The notes under the pieces were generated by a model. The model worked only from the letters and a program-made list of their open reading frames with translations, searched no databases and was not told the origin of the DNA. Positions 21,991-33,653 of a stretch of 64,000 nt of DNA are shown in pieces. A program made the position numbers and the translations under genes. The stretch spans positions 912,923-976,922 of the forward strand of contig NW_006763143.1 of NCBI RefSeq assembly GCF_000264905.1, read 5' to 3'. Every line of letters starts with the position of its first letter. Positions within the stretch are counted from its first letter, which is position 1. This stretch comes from Stereum hirsutum FP-91666 SS1 (lineage: Eukaryota; Basidiomycota; Agaricomycetes; Russulales; Stereaceae).

Positions 21991-23918
21991 ATGGGCATCA
22001 TAAGGCCTGCCACACCGGGCTTTCTTGTCACTCTCGTCGCGACCATCCTTTTAGCAGTCGTCTCTTTCTCTGTTCCTTGGGTCAAATCAGTTTACTTCCT
22101 CAAGGCATCGCTCCAGGTCGAGAGTGTTAACGGGTCCATTACATTTGGTACTCTTGGTTACTGTACCACGCTCTCGAATGGAACAACATGTTCATCACCC
22201 TCTGTCGGCTATGAATACGGTTCGTTTTGCCAGCATGCACATCAGCCTGTGAAACCTCATCCTACTCCACTCAGACATCAACGCACTCGTCGGCGACGAT
22301 ACCTCCATCCAAATCCCCCAGGTCGTAGTTAAATGGGTCACCTACGCCCTCGTGCTTCATATCGTGGCACTCGTCCTCGCAGCCGGATCGTCCGTCTTTG
22401 GCCTTCTCGCCCACGTCCGCGAATTTTCCATGACATGCTGCAGTACCTGCATCTCCGGCTTCGCAGCCGTGATCGCACTCCTCGCATTCGTCTTCGACAT
22501 CGCCTTCTTCTTCCTTGCCAAATCCCGCATCAACTCCGTCGATGGTGGCTCAGCCTCCATGGGAAACGGTATCTGGCTCACCCTCGCCGCCTGGGTCCTC
22601 CTCTTCTTCAGCGGCTGCTTCTACGGTATCGGCAAATGTTGTATCCGTCGCAACCCTCGACACCCGTACTCTAAATCTACCGACGAAGATCAGAGATGGA
22701 AGGGGAACAACGCGGCCATGCCGGGAGGGTATGAGGAGCAGATGCGTCTTGATGCCGTCAAGGCAGAAGCGGATCGCAAGGCGAGGCAGAAGCAGGGCGA
22801 AATTGGTCTGCCCGCTTTTCAAGAGTATGATCCCACGCAGCCTCTGACGACCGCTCACGAAGACGAAGAGCATTCGCTTTCCTATCATGATACGCACCCT
22901 GGTGCTGCCGCGGTGGGAGCAGGTGCCGCTGCAGGCGCTTATACCGCACGCAACGAAGGCCACTATGCTAATGGATATGCTCCCGCGCCGACGAACACCC
23001 GAGCGGTGGATGAGTACTACTCGCCATCGAATCAGACATCCAACAATGCGTACCCCCCACAACCCAGGAGACAGGGATCACAGTCCACTACCGCCTACTC
23101 CGCGTCAAACTATGGCTACGCAGGTGCTGGTGCTGCTGGTGCTGGTGCTGGTGCTGCTACGCATGATTATCTGAACACGAACCCAAGCTACGGTCATCAA
23201 CAATACCCCACGCAAGCGACTGGTCAATACCCCACGGCCCATGACCAATATCCCAGCCAGGTCATATATGGCCATGCCGTAGAGTCTTCAGGTGAGTCAT
23301 ACCCGAATATTCTTCAGTATGCCGTTTGACTGAATGTCTGTATCAATAGCAAACTCAACGTATCCATCGAACGCCTATGCCGATCCCTACGCCGCATCTC
23401 GATCACCTCCCGTCCCCGACGCTTACAACCAAACGAACTATTACAATACCGCACCGTATACCCAAACTACCACTCCTCCCGCTCTAGGACCTCCGAGTGG
23501 CCACAACGCCGCCACAGCTGCTGCCGCCGCCGCCCTAGGTGCAGGTTCAGCCTCGGGCTCCGGCGCAAACTCCTACTACACCCCGGGTACCACAACTTCA
23601 CCACCTCCAGCCACACAACCACGATCGTACACCCTCGGCGGTGGTGGCTATGGCGACAACGTCGTTCCCGAACTGCCTTCGGGTTCGTCGCTATACGGTG
23701 GAGGTGCGGCAGCAGCGTCTGGAAGCTCGTCAAGAGCACCGCAGATCAATACGGCGGTGCCCGGGGCGTCGAGTTATACGAGTCCGACGAGGGGACCGGC
23801 GGGCCCGAGGCAGCAGATGGTGTTGCATGGGAGTCCGACGAATGAGTACGAGGATAGTCCGCCGGTGTATGATGAAGGGTTGGCACAGCCTGCTGGGCAG
23901 TGGAATTCGAAACGTTGA
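21991..23918 (+). CDS. PalI/Rim9-like (SUR7 superfamily) pH-response membrane protein
   Basis: Model join(21991..22219,22275..23291,23350..23918), 604 residues. Four membrane helices are visible: GFLVTLVATILLAVVSFSVP, YALVLHIVALVLAAGSSVFG, GFAAVIALLAFVFDIAFFFL and IWLTLAAWVLLFFSGCFYGI. The extracellular loop between helices 1 and 2 has the family's paired cysteines (GYCTTLSNGTTC). This is the PalI/Rim9 arrangement. The cytosolic tail of about 420 residues is disordered, Tyr/Pro/Gln-rich, with Ala-Gly tracts (residues about 270-330 and 430-450) and a PPVY motif near the end. PalI assists the PalH receptor in ambient alkaline-pH signalling at the plasma membrane. The long tail is typical of filamentous fungi, unlike short yeast Rim9. 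Confidence 0.82.
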
Positions 23919-25588
23919 ACGTCGTGTTTTGGGCCCGAGTCTGTGCGTGTTTCTGTTTTGTCAAGGTGAGGTGGGGGTACTGACATGATGTGATTACCTT
24001 ACAGGTCTCTCTCTGTTTGATCTTGTTTCTTTCCTTCTTTATCCTTCGTGTCCAGCCCTATATTATCTGCTGTGAACTTGAACTCTTCTTTTCGAGACTT
24101 TCTCTAGTTTTGTTGTCGCTGTTCGTGTCTCCGAATTACCCTCTCGTATTCTTGTCATTCGACCTGGACTTGGCTGTTTGCTACGAATGTGATGACGAAT
24201 TAGGATGTATATAGGTACATAGGTTGCATATGTGATCACGGTGTCGCTGACGGACTTGAAACCTTTTGAATAATGTTTTTATAGGAAGCGTCAACTTATG
24301 TGGCACGGTGGGCAAAACTTGGGAATTGGTGTAAGTAGTTGAGTGCGCCAGACCAGTGGATCGACTAAATGTTCAAGGCTGCGTTCGCGCTTCCATTCGT
24401 GCTGCAGCTATTCGTGGGTCATTTATGGTTGACTCACTCGGGCTGGCTCTCGACTCAGACCCGATGAGGCAGATATATATCTCACAAACACGCTATATAA
24501 ACATCTTCAAGGGGCTGTACCACCGTTCACACGTACTCGGACAATGCATCTCTCTCCTTCTCTGCTCTTTGACTCTCTGTATCGAGCTGACAAGCTAATA
24601 CGCGGATTAAACCGACTTGTCCACAGTACTATGCCGAGTTACCGTGGACTACGACTATTATCTCTCGGTGCGTCCTTCTCGTCCTATTCAAACACGTATA
24701 CGAAGCTTCCACCAGGTTAGACTGAAGAGATACGCTCATAGTAGAATTTCACATCACGATGGCTCGCCATGCAGCGCAACGACAAGTAAAGCTGTAGGCT
24801 TCGGAGTCTTATAGTAATAATGTTCTCGTCATGGTGAATCATTGCATGCGATGGGTATTTCTGACGAGAGCTTGTTTCAAGTATCTCTCATCCTCCGAGT
24901 TGCTTGGGCGGCTCTGACCTTACACTTCTCTGAGTCTCAAATGAGCCATGGGCGTGTGTTGAGAGCGGAAGTACCCTGGAGTATGGCTCGAACTGACAAT
25001 AGCATCTCAGGATTGAGCGCCTGTTATTATCTTTAGGCCTTTCCGCCGTGCTCAATCGTGATTTTTAGTGAAACACAGACTTGACTGTGTTATCATTGGG
25101 GCACAAGTTCTGTGCAGATGATGAACATCCATACTGTTCCTCTCTTGAATGCTCCATACCGCTACGGTATGACCCTTATGATGGTTTTGAACACGGTTCA
25201 GTAAGACTTCTGACCCTCAGACTTCTTTCCGAGTGCTTGGTTGATGCATACCGCCCTGGATCATGGCCTGAAATGGAGAATCTTCACTTTAGGAAATAAT
25301 CATTTGTTGCTTGACACTACTGTTTTATTTGTGATACTATGCCGCTAGTACGGTATGGTCTTGTCTAGCTGTTTCAGTCATGGCATCATCATGTTGCTCC
25401 TGGCAAAGAACGTGCTCTGTCCTTCCATGCCTTGAAACTTCTATAGGTGGCAGTTTCAATGTATTTCTAGTAACTACGAGCGGGTGAGAGTCCCGAAAAA
25501 AAACCATGGATGACTTGATATAAAAGTACTTCAGTCGTTCATAATTTCCATCACTCTGAGCATCTTCCTTGGATCTTCCCAACCAGCC
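23919..25588. other. 1.7 kb intergenic region
   Basis: Holds only short frames without recognisable domains. Base composition becomes more AT-rich from about 24200 onward, continuing into the DUF6533 gene. Nothing else seen. Confidence 0.45.
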
Positions 25589-27522
25589 ATGTCAAACTCA
25601 ACACCAGTTTTTCAAGAAATTATATCCCAGGATCAGCTATGGTCAGTTTGCAAATTTATTCACTTACACTCACTCAATGACCGTGACACTATTCTGATAT
25701 CATTACATACAGGGTTATTAAGAACTACTCCTTAGTGTCCTCATCAAGTATGTTCTCTACACCCTGGTATCTTATTAGTGATATTGATATGGCCATTCAT
25801 TTGCCATTCATTCAGTCTTATGGATCATTGACTTCTTCCAAACCTTGCCAATGGAGATCGACAGTGTCTGGTTGAATAAAATGAATGGCACTGCCATCAT
25901 ATTTCTTGTGAACCGCTATGTGTTTGCACTGTACCTCATTCTCGGTCTGGCATATGGAGTGCCCGGATCTGCTTCGGATAAGAGGTACAGTTTTCAAGTT
26001 CAAAACCAAATGATGTTATTGCATGCTCACCGATAGTCTTCTAGCTGCAACATATTAAGAGAGCTGTTCTCAACTCTACAAAATATTACACCCATTACTA
26101 CTAGTTGTAAGCAAAAAAAAACACAGACTCCTGTTTCTCCTGATATTACCTCACATCTTGTTCTAGTGCTGTTTACTCTCAGAGTTTATGCCATATGTGA
26201 TAAGAATAAACTTGTCCTTGGTATAGCATCAACTTTAATTCTCACAAGACTGGGCCTTGACATCTGGGTATGTGAACTTGAGGAATCACCTAGAATATAA
26301 TGTATCACTCACTTTGCTGCAACTTGAATAATCATAGCAAGTCACGCCAAGAATGTCTGTGGGTGTATCTAGCATGGGAACACCATTTAAAGCATTTTCA
26401 ATGTGTGCAACATCAATCAATGATCCATCTGGATATGAAACGTAAGTGTTGATGATAAACTGCACAGTTAATCTTAATTTGATTGAGCTGACCTCTGCTG
26501 ACCTTCATATAGATGTAGGTTTATAGAGCATTTCAAGTTACATGTACCTTGCTTGAGACCTTTCTACATCTATTCTAGCTGCTCTTGTCACTGTGATTTT
26601 GCCGGTGGCATTTGATGCCTTTGTGTTTGCCGTTACAGTCTTCAAGGTGTATCGGCATGCTTTAGAGATGCGCAAGTTTGGTCAAATCAGTGTCACCAAA
26701 ATTCTGCTTCGTGACGGTGAGGATATTACTTTGATCACTGTCTTGTAAAACTAATGGGCAGGGCAGGGACCTTTTATTTTGTGTCAGCCATATATCAGAA
26801 ACATTCATTCTCTATGAAAACTTGGCTGACCATCATGTGCCTTCATCACTATGCAGTATTGTACTTGTGCTTGCAATGGCTGAATTGGCTTTGACCTTGG
26901 TATGTCATAGCAGCATTTAATCTTGAATTGATGTGCTACTGACAGTGGTGCTTCAGTCCTCCTTGATCCAAGTGAATGCTCTCATTAGTTTTCCCTCTTC
27001 AATATATCCATACTCACATTGCCTTACAGGATTTGTCTCAAGCATCAACATCGTTGGAAACTATGATGCAAGGATATAATTTCATGTGAGCTTCCTTGCA
27101 TATATGTTCTATTTTTAATAGCCATTGATAATACCTAGCCTCCCAAACCTACTTGTCAATCACCTCTACCTCAATATCCGAGCATTCAACCGTTCACATT
27201 TCACCGAGCACAATGATCTTCCCCAACATTCATTTGCTCGAAACCGCTTCCTTGGTAATATTGGAGCACCTCTTGATCCCGACTGGTGGGATGCTCAGTT
27301 TGATGAAGATGATGAGGAGTTAGATAGTGAAGGGCAACTTGAAGTAAATCAGGATGGCTTGAACACAGTAGAAGGGGGTAATGGCCTAAGCACACTTGTA
27401 CCAGTGGTAAGCACCCTTCTCTTTTGTGATCTGTGTGAACAATTATTGATTGTAGTATAATAAAGGTTTATGATACAGATGGGACCGGTGACATTGAAAT
27501 GATCCCTATTCAGCGAGAGTGA
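25589..27522 (+). CDS. DUF6533 seven-helix-type membrane protein
   Basis: Short exons read in order: MSNSTPVFQEIISQDQLW joined to VIKNYSLVSSS, then ILWIIDFFQTLPMEIDSVW and IFLVNRYVFALYLILGLAYG, VLFTLRVYAICDKNKLVLGI, then LPVAFDAFVFAVTVFKVYRH, RDG-TFYF, IVLVLAMAELALTL, and finally SLPNLLVNHLYLNIRAFNRS plus FLGNIGAPLDPDWWDAQFDE, ending IPIQRE with TGA at 27520-27522. The order YF-helix, LWxxD..xTLPxEIxxxW, LxRY, RVYA(I/L), and a C-terminal GNIGAPLD is the DUF6533 pattern that forms large Agaricomycete families of unknown function, sometimes likened to GPCRs. Codon use is clearly more A/T-rich than in neighbours. At least eight introns; the middle exons (26300-27050) are approximate, so a disabling lesion there cannot be excluded. 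Confidence 0.72.
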
Positions 27523-27546
27523 TGACTTAGCTATCTAATATTCATA

Positions 27547-27551
<5 letters not shown>

Positions 27552-27584
<33 letters not shown>
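27552..27584 (+). repeat. (GA)n microsatellite
   Basis: 33 uninterrupted bases of alternating G and A directly downstream of the DUF6533 gene. Likely length-polymorphic. Confidence 0.97.
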
Positions 27585-27586
<2 letters not shown>

Positions 27587-27787
27587 CAAGTGATTACCAG
27601 CCAAGACTTGTATAGAAAGAAGTAAAGAAAGCCAAGATCCAAGGAACTAATACTGTCTGAACTGAGAACACTCAAAAAAGTACAATGTGAATTGCAGAAA
27701 TCTGACACAGGTAAACGTAATGAGACAATAAGTATACAGCCAAGTGGCGCAAATGCAGAAGGATAAGAAGTGGGGTAAACATTAGGT

Positions 27788-27976
27788 CTAGCTTTGTGTA
27801 CTGAGCATAATCTGGCGAGCACAGTCCATAATCAGAGCTGATATGTGGAGGCAGAGGGGGTGTATTGGTTGCACAGAGCAATGGTCCTGATCTTGGATGA
27901 CGGCTTCCAATGCAGACTTTGTGCGCAAGGTGTCTGGGTGGTCCTCTCCGAGTACTTTGCTCTGCGCCGCCAACAC
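27788..27976 (-). pseudogene. Kinesin-light-chain-type TPR fragment
   Basis: The minus strand reads VLAAQSKVLGEDHPDTLRTK followed by SALEAVIQDQDH. LGxxHPDTL is the hallmark of TPR_10/TPR_12 repeats found in large numbers in Agaricomycete NB-ARC/NACHT-TPR (NLR-like) proteins. Only one repeat remains, with no start, no partner repeats in frame and stops on both sides, so it is a relic. Confidence 0.6.
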
Positions 27977-28439
27977 TCTTCGATATTCCCGCTACTTTAG
28001 TAGTGGGTCTTACAGGAAGTATCGTTTGGTTTTTGGCGGAGAATCGTGCAATTCCCTTACATGGAAATTGCTGAGTCAGAATCGGATCGGATCTTCCACG
28101 CTCCTTCCGCGCTCATCATCGCACGTGCAGGCTCGGGTGCATTTGTCTACTGTACAGTTGTGGCTGCCTCTCGCGCGTCGCCGTCTTCGTTCTGCTTTGC
28201 TTTCTGCAACGTCGTCCATCTTCGCCCATTCGCGCTACATCCAATATCATCGCTTTCTGTCTTGCTATCACTCCTCCCTCGCTCTCTGTATTCAGCCGTT
28301 TCGAGGCCTTGATGTGCTCATTCTCGTAGAAGTTACTCCGAGATCTCTTCGCGCTTTTCGCTACTGCACAAAACACAGCAAACTCTCAATGTTGCTCTCA
28401 GAACCTTCCCGCTACTCTGTTGCGCTCTGAGATCTTGTA

Positions 28440-28830
28440 ATTCTTCCCACTGATTGTGGCTCTTACCATTCACATAAGTTTTTTCTCGGTCATATCGGGA
28501 ACTTCTGGTATGGACTGGATACCTGTTCGCCCTCCACATGGGATGGGTCTTCTATACGGCCTGATGCTTCGTGTACGTCCCTTTTCCTTCTCATACATTG
28601 TCTGTCTTATGTGCTTTCGCCTCGTAGTGTTTCTCGTTACAAGTGATTGTCGCCCTCCATCTCTCCCACTGCTCGACCACCTCGGTCTTGAGCAACCACC
28701 TGCCGCCCAAGTGGGCTCTTCTGCTTCCCATGTGGGACGATTTACTGCTGCCCATGTGGGTTCTTTGTCTTCTGCTCCTTCGTCCGTCCGTTGCTGCACC
28801 TACCCATTCGTCGATGTCTGTTGATTGTAG
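28440..28830 (-). other. Frame with PTWAA repeats, doubtful coding
   Basis: The minus strand (frame 28470-28799) contains EPTWAAVNRPTWEAEEPTWA, three copies of a PTW[AE]A unit, reflecting a short imperfect tandem repeat (CCCATGTGGG-like units at about 28700-28765). There is no domain, and the surrounding 2 kb is decayed TPR sequence. It is listed only as repeat structure. Confidence 0.35.
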
Positions 28831-29274
28831 TAATACCTGTGTATAATATTTTTGTCTCAGTTGATGGCTATTGTCAATTGGATATAGTCTCTGCTGCCCC
28901 TTCCGATACTTTGTGCATGGTTGCTCCTATATTTTGATCAACAAGCATTTGTTCCCGGTCCCTGATGATAGTTCGCTGTGCATGCATGCATCCCAATCAC
29001 CAGTCGAAGAATACTGAAAGCTCGCATCACAGCACTTAGGAAGGAATATTCATGTAGTCGGCTGAGCCTTAAAATGAATGTGCTGCAAAGCTTTCGTCAA
29101 AACACGAAGGTTGGCCGCAGCTTACTCTCCCATTATTTGAGCAAATATCAATTATTATGTTCCGTGAAGTTGCATTGTCTGATGCACTGGTTGGGTAGTA
29201 CGAAGCATTAAAAGTCAGTTCGTGGTCATCCTTCCAAGTAGCGGGACCTGCCGTTCACCGGCCTTACGCCTGCG

Positions 29275-29400
29275 TTATACCCTCTCTGCCTCCGCATATC
29301 GGCTCTGATTGTGGATTGCGATCACCAAGTCATGCTCCCTGCTCGGTGTACAAGGTGTCTGGATGCTCCTCTGAGTATGATTCACGAAGACGGACAATAC
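29275..29400 (-). pseudogene. TPR fragment, second copy
   Basis: The minus strand reads SEEHPDTLYTEQGA, a stop codon, and then in another frame HNQSRYAEAERV. HPDTL and NQxRYxEAE are consecutive parts of one kinesin-light-chain-type TPR, now separated by a frameshift and a stop. The nucleotide stretch around 29350 resembles that at 27940 (AGGTGTCTGG...CTCCTCT), so both derive from the same repeat type and orientation. Confidence 0.5.
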
Positions 29401-29454
29401 ACATCGAAGAACAGCGGCGACGCGCAAGAATGCCTTCGGAGGCGAACATCTACA

Positions 29455-29660
29455 AGCTACTACTTCGCACATCAAGTCTGAAGTTGCAACCAAAGTCCGT
29501 CAGGGCCGATATGTGCAGGCCGAAGATATGTATCGACAGGCAAGAAAGGCTCTCGGGAGGGAGTACCCGGGGAATGTACGAGATATGGCGGATCCATTCC
29601 ATACCTGAACCAGGACGTATGGCGAGCAAGGATGCCAAAGGAGGGTGGAGCAGAAAATGA
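29455..29660 (+). pseudogene. TPR fragment on the opposite strand
   Basis: The plus strand reads KVRQGRYVQAEDMYRQARKA then LGREYPGNVRDMADPFHT and a stop. QGRYxxAExMYRQA and LGREYP are TPR_12 phrases with several substitutions in conserved positions. It lies head-on to the two minus-strand fragments to the left. Confidence 0.5.
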
Positions 29661-29922
29661 TGGTGGAGAGGCGGGACACCAGCAGGAAAAAGCAACGGAG
29701 GAGAGTTTCGGCGGACAGGATGCTCAGCGGTCGTCTGAGGACGGGTGTTACTTCACGATCCAAGACGACTCAGGGGACGAAATCATACACGGGACAATTT
29801 CGAACGGGTTTGATACAGTTGGTGCTCGCGGAAGAAGCTTGTGCTGCATTGTTTTTGTATGTCTCGACAGCATTAATCGTAATATTCTGCGTCTCGTCTC
29901 ATCACACGGAGGACGAGCAGCT

Positions 29923-31697
29923 CTAAAGCTCAGCCTTGGCCTTCATCTTCTTACGCTCGTCGCGAGGCTTTGGTGGCTCAGAGGATGTCATTGCGCCCAA
30001 GAAGTCGTGGATGATATCGGCGGCGGCGATGTTCGTGATGTCGGCTGTAAAATAACGTGGCGTTCAGCACCAATAACAAGATAACCAGATTCAGAGAGAT
30101 ACGGAAGGCATGTGATATCGGACTCACCATGATCGTAGGCGGGTGCGACTTCCACGACATCTGCGCCGCTATGGAGGAGAAAAAGGAACAAGGTATTCAT
30201 CAGTATGAGATGACGCTCGCAAGGAACAGTAGGGACATACACGAAGTTAAGACCAGCAAGGCCACGGATGATACGCTTGACTTCACGGGTGGTCAAGCCT
30301 CCAATCTCAGGTGTACCGGCTGGAGTGGAAACAGACATGTAATCAGTGATTATTCTATCGGCCATGACTCGGAACCGTAACGTACTCGCAGGTGCAATAC
30401 CGGGGTCAACGACGTCGATGTCCAGGCTGTAAAATCAGAGTAATAGTAAGCAATAGAATCGAAAAAGAGATTTACAAAGAGAGGACTGACGTGAGGTAAA
30501 CAGGAGTATCACCGACGCGCTCACGGATCCGTTTGATGACCTCCGGAACACCCAGGTCGTCTACATCTTCTGCGGAAACGATCGTGAAACCGACGTTCTC
30601 ATCGTTCTCTACGTCGGCTTCGCTCTATTGATATGAGAAACATCCAAGGTAAATTTCACGACGAAAGGGTAGGAAATTTGACAGAGGATTTGGGTGATGG
30701 AACTCACCAGCATTTTGCAACGAATGCCGGCATGGATGCTAGTGTCATTCAGCAGGAGGCCCTCCTCATGCGCCACATAGAAGAAACTTCCGTGGGTGAC
30801 GGAATCTTTGGGTGCTCCAGGGACTGGGAGACTGCCCCAGGTATCGAGATGCGCATCAAAGTGAATAACGGAGACAGGACCGTAGACTTTGTAGAGGGAA
30901 CGAAGGATGGGGAGAACGATGGTGTGATCACCTCCGAGACTGTCGGTCCCAAACGAACGTTAGTGTCTATTTAATTATGGGGACATAGAGATAACACATA
31001 CGTGATCACTTTCGGATGAACCGCACCGTCCTTGGCCAGTATAGGCCTGTTGGGGACGAGGTCGCCACCCTTCGCCACAGGACGTGCGAGGAGGGTGTCA
31101 TACGCGACCTCCATTTGATCCAACGCGAGCAGGTTGTCGTACGCGCTCAGCGGAATCTACGGAACAAGGGTATACTCAGTTCGCCGCGGCTATTCGAAAA
31201 CGTCTCAGGAGAACGGGACGCACGTCGCCACAATCCATGACCTTAATTCCGGCGTACGGGTCCATGCCCCAGGCCAACGAATATGCCCTCTGTCCATGTT
31301 GCCTCCTCGATCCCAACCGGATTCCGTGCGGTCCAAACCTTGCGCCGGGTCTGAAAGATGTCGCGGTATCGAAAGGCATACCCAGAATCGCAACATCGTA
31401 GTCCACCGACTGGTCCTCGAGACATCTCGCGTATTCCAGGTGAGAGAACGCGAGAGGGCCGGTGTAGCCTAGGTCAGCTTGTTTGCCGTACTTGGCAAGC
31501 CATGACTGGGGCTCTTTTGAGTCAGCGTTCACGAAAGCGAGAGGAGGGGCGGATGGGGGTGAGAGAGGTAGAGTTGGCCGGGGTACAAAGTCAAGAGGAG
31601 AGCCAAGAGGAGCTTGAGCATTGTCAGTCCCGACATCGGGAGTTGAGCGCGAGACCACAGCCTGGATGAAGACGAGTGCAAGTGCGGACTTGATCAT
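29923..31697 (-). CDS. Secreted ureohydrolase (agmatinase / guanidinobutyrase-like)
   Basis: ATG 31697 opens a signal peptide (MIKSALALVFIQAVVSRSTP), then a Pro-rich linker and the ureohydrolase fold. Recognisable parts are DVAILGMPFDTATSFRPGAR and FGPHGIR, then after introns VITLGGDHTIVLPILRSLY, HFDAHLDTWGSLPVPGAP, HGSFFYVAHEEGL, and YLTLDIDVVDPGIAPATGTP with EIGGLTTREV. The metal ligands of the family (GGDH, DAHLD, DIDVVDP) are all present, so the binuclear Mn2+ site should be intact. These enzymes hydrolyse guanidino compounds to urea and an amine. At least six introns. The stop TAG is at 29923-29925 after a Lys-rich tail. The signal peptide points to the secretory pathway, unusual for classical cytosolic or mitochondrial arginases but recurrent in fungal agmatinase-like proteins. 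Substrate is not determinable. Confidence 0.88.
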
Positions 31698-32060
31698 GGT
31701 CTGTCCTCAGATGGATGAACAAGACAGTGAAGTCGAGGGTGAGGCCGATGACTGTAGGCATGGCGCTCTCTGTGATTTTATAGAACCGGGGGAGGATGGA
31801 GATAGCATGGGTAGATAAGCCGAAAACATTTGCCCTCTGCTTCCTCTCGGCCGCGGCCGCGGAAGTGGAACCGCACGCCTCCTGTGGCGATTGCTGTGGC
31901 CCACATATTTATGAAGAGTCGCACAACATGTAAAACAACAATTCATAGAATATGACGGTAGATACACATAAAATCGTACAGCTCCCACATCAAGCTAGGG
32001 GAATTACACGCACCCAAACAAGTCTCTGATTGTCTGCTATAGAGACACGGGCACTAATCT
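31698..32060. other. Intergenic, agmatinase-like gene promoter
   Basis: 363 bp between tandem minus-strand genes, containing a GATAAG at about 31813. Nothing else seen. Confidence 0.4.
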
Positions 32061-32972
32061 TTACTTGCCGCCCTGCTTCCTCGCCGACGTCCTGAGCGGC
32101 ACGACCTCCCACATCCTCCTAATCCTCGCCTTATCCCCCAGCTCCTTGACGTCCTCCTCCGTGAAACCTATCACCTTCACCTTCCTGACATCCTCCGGCG
32201 AATCATCTACCTCCGCATCCTCCCCCCTATCCCTCTCCTCCAACTCATCCTCCCTCAAATTAAACTCCTCGTTCAACTTCTGCTCACTCTGGGCACCGGG
32301 TGAGAAGAGGCTCAACGGAGACCGAAGTGCGGAGGAGAGGACTTCGGAGGCGTCATCCATGAAAGAACGAGGCTTGCGCATCGGCATCGCGGTGAGGTTG
32401 TATGATTTCGTGCGCCAGACGTTGTTGCTGGACGAAGGAGGGTCGGGGTAGGCGGGGTCGGCTTCGAATGTGATGGAGATTTCGCCGGTTTTTTCGGAGT
32501 AGCGGAATTGTGGGACGGGGTGGGAGTAGTGGTTCGGGTACGGGTAGGAGACTGGTCGGCGGTGGCGAAGAACGAGGCCTTCGTCTGAACGGGATACAGT
32601 CAGCTCGATGAGATTGAGACTGTCAGGTGGTGCACTTTGATTTATGCTTACTCTCGACGTCGATAGCATGGCCGGAAGACCGAGAACACAAGGCGCCCTC
32701 AGTCGAGATGAAGAACACTTGATTGTTCGACTCAGGTATACGGAACGCTGACGTCGTTGTAGTCGGATCCCGTCAGTTCATAGTAAACCCTCGAAAGACA
32801 GGAACAACATACATTCAACTAATGACTGCTCTCTCTGCGGAAACAAAAGCACCTCAGTCCCATCCTCCGACTCGTCCATCTTCACATCAAGCAACCTGTT
32901 CATCGCCACCGAGCGAATGATGAAGTATCCTTGTGGAAAGCCATAGTTGTCCAATTCTGCGGTGGCGGTCAT
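32061..32972 (-). CDS. Beta-trefoil (ricin-B-type lectin fold)-like protein
   Basis: Model complement(join(32061..32584,32652..32747,32813..32972)), 259 residues, in phase throughout. The N-terminal half has FPQGYFIIRSVAMNRLLDVK, DGTEVLLFPQRE, SFRIPESNNQVFFISTEGAL and EGLVLRHRRPVSYPYPNHYS, a repeating pattern of Y/FxI, LDV and W/F-containing strands seen in beta-trefoil lectin-like proteins of Agaricomycetes. The canonical QxW signature is not clearly present, so sugar binding is not assured. The C-terminal half is charged (DELEERDRGEDAEVDDSPED) and ends in a basic stretch. There is no signal peptide. No toxin catalytic chain is associated. The function is unknown; the fold call is moderate. 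Confidence 0.6.
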
Positions 32973-33653
32973 GCTCTCAGTGTTGGCAGTAAAAGTGCTA
33001 GTGATGTCTCGATGGGCTGGGCAGAGACGGTGGTGGTTGTAGATAGAGAAACAATACAGATATCCCGGTTAGTGCGCATACTCGGCGCTCAAACGGCTCA
33101 AGGCTGTTCACTATTCCAGCTCGGACTGGCCGAAGCCACCGGTGGCGTTTATGACCCCTGTCGGACGCCACACACAGCCTCGTCGGTCGCACAATACAAA
33201 AATGGACATTGTGATTATTGAGTATTTTGGTCGTAAAAATGGCCGTCAAGTAGAGTATGAGAAAAGGCAATCATAAGAGGATAAGGAAAGCAGTGTACTA
33301 AGCAAACCGATGAGCATCATAAAACATAAAACATAAGCATGAAACGATAACGATACACCAGAAAGAGTTCGCCTTGACTTCATGGCATGGAACAGTCCAA
33401 GGACAGAGATAGAGGGAATAAAAGAGATGTTTGTCGTGAAAGAACGTGTAACGAGTTGGCGAGACGACTGAGCCCGCAGTGAGAAATGATATGTTTTTTT
33501 CGTGCAGAAGCCCGTATTCGGGTCTGACCTTGGATTTTGACGCGACTTGTGTTGTTACAATGCCTTGTTGCGGCTAATGTGAGAGGAAGGGACGTACCTA
33601 TGTTAGAGCACGAGCAGTCAAAAGCAAAACACGACGCACCGATATTGGCCCGC
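32973..33653. other. 681 bp intergenic region
   Basis: Only low-quality frames; the part near 33300-33350 is A-rich (aaaacataaaacataagc). A long minus-strand frame through 33380-34126 is read-through of the next gene's intron. Confidence 0.4.

Noticed and set aside
32061..32972. Reading the beta-trefoil protein as a toxin
   Set aside because: Only a lectin-like fold is suggested; there is no catalytic toxin domain and no signal peptide.
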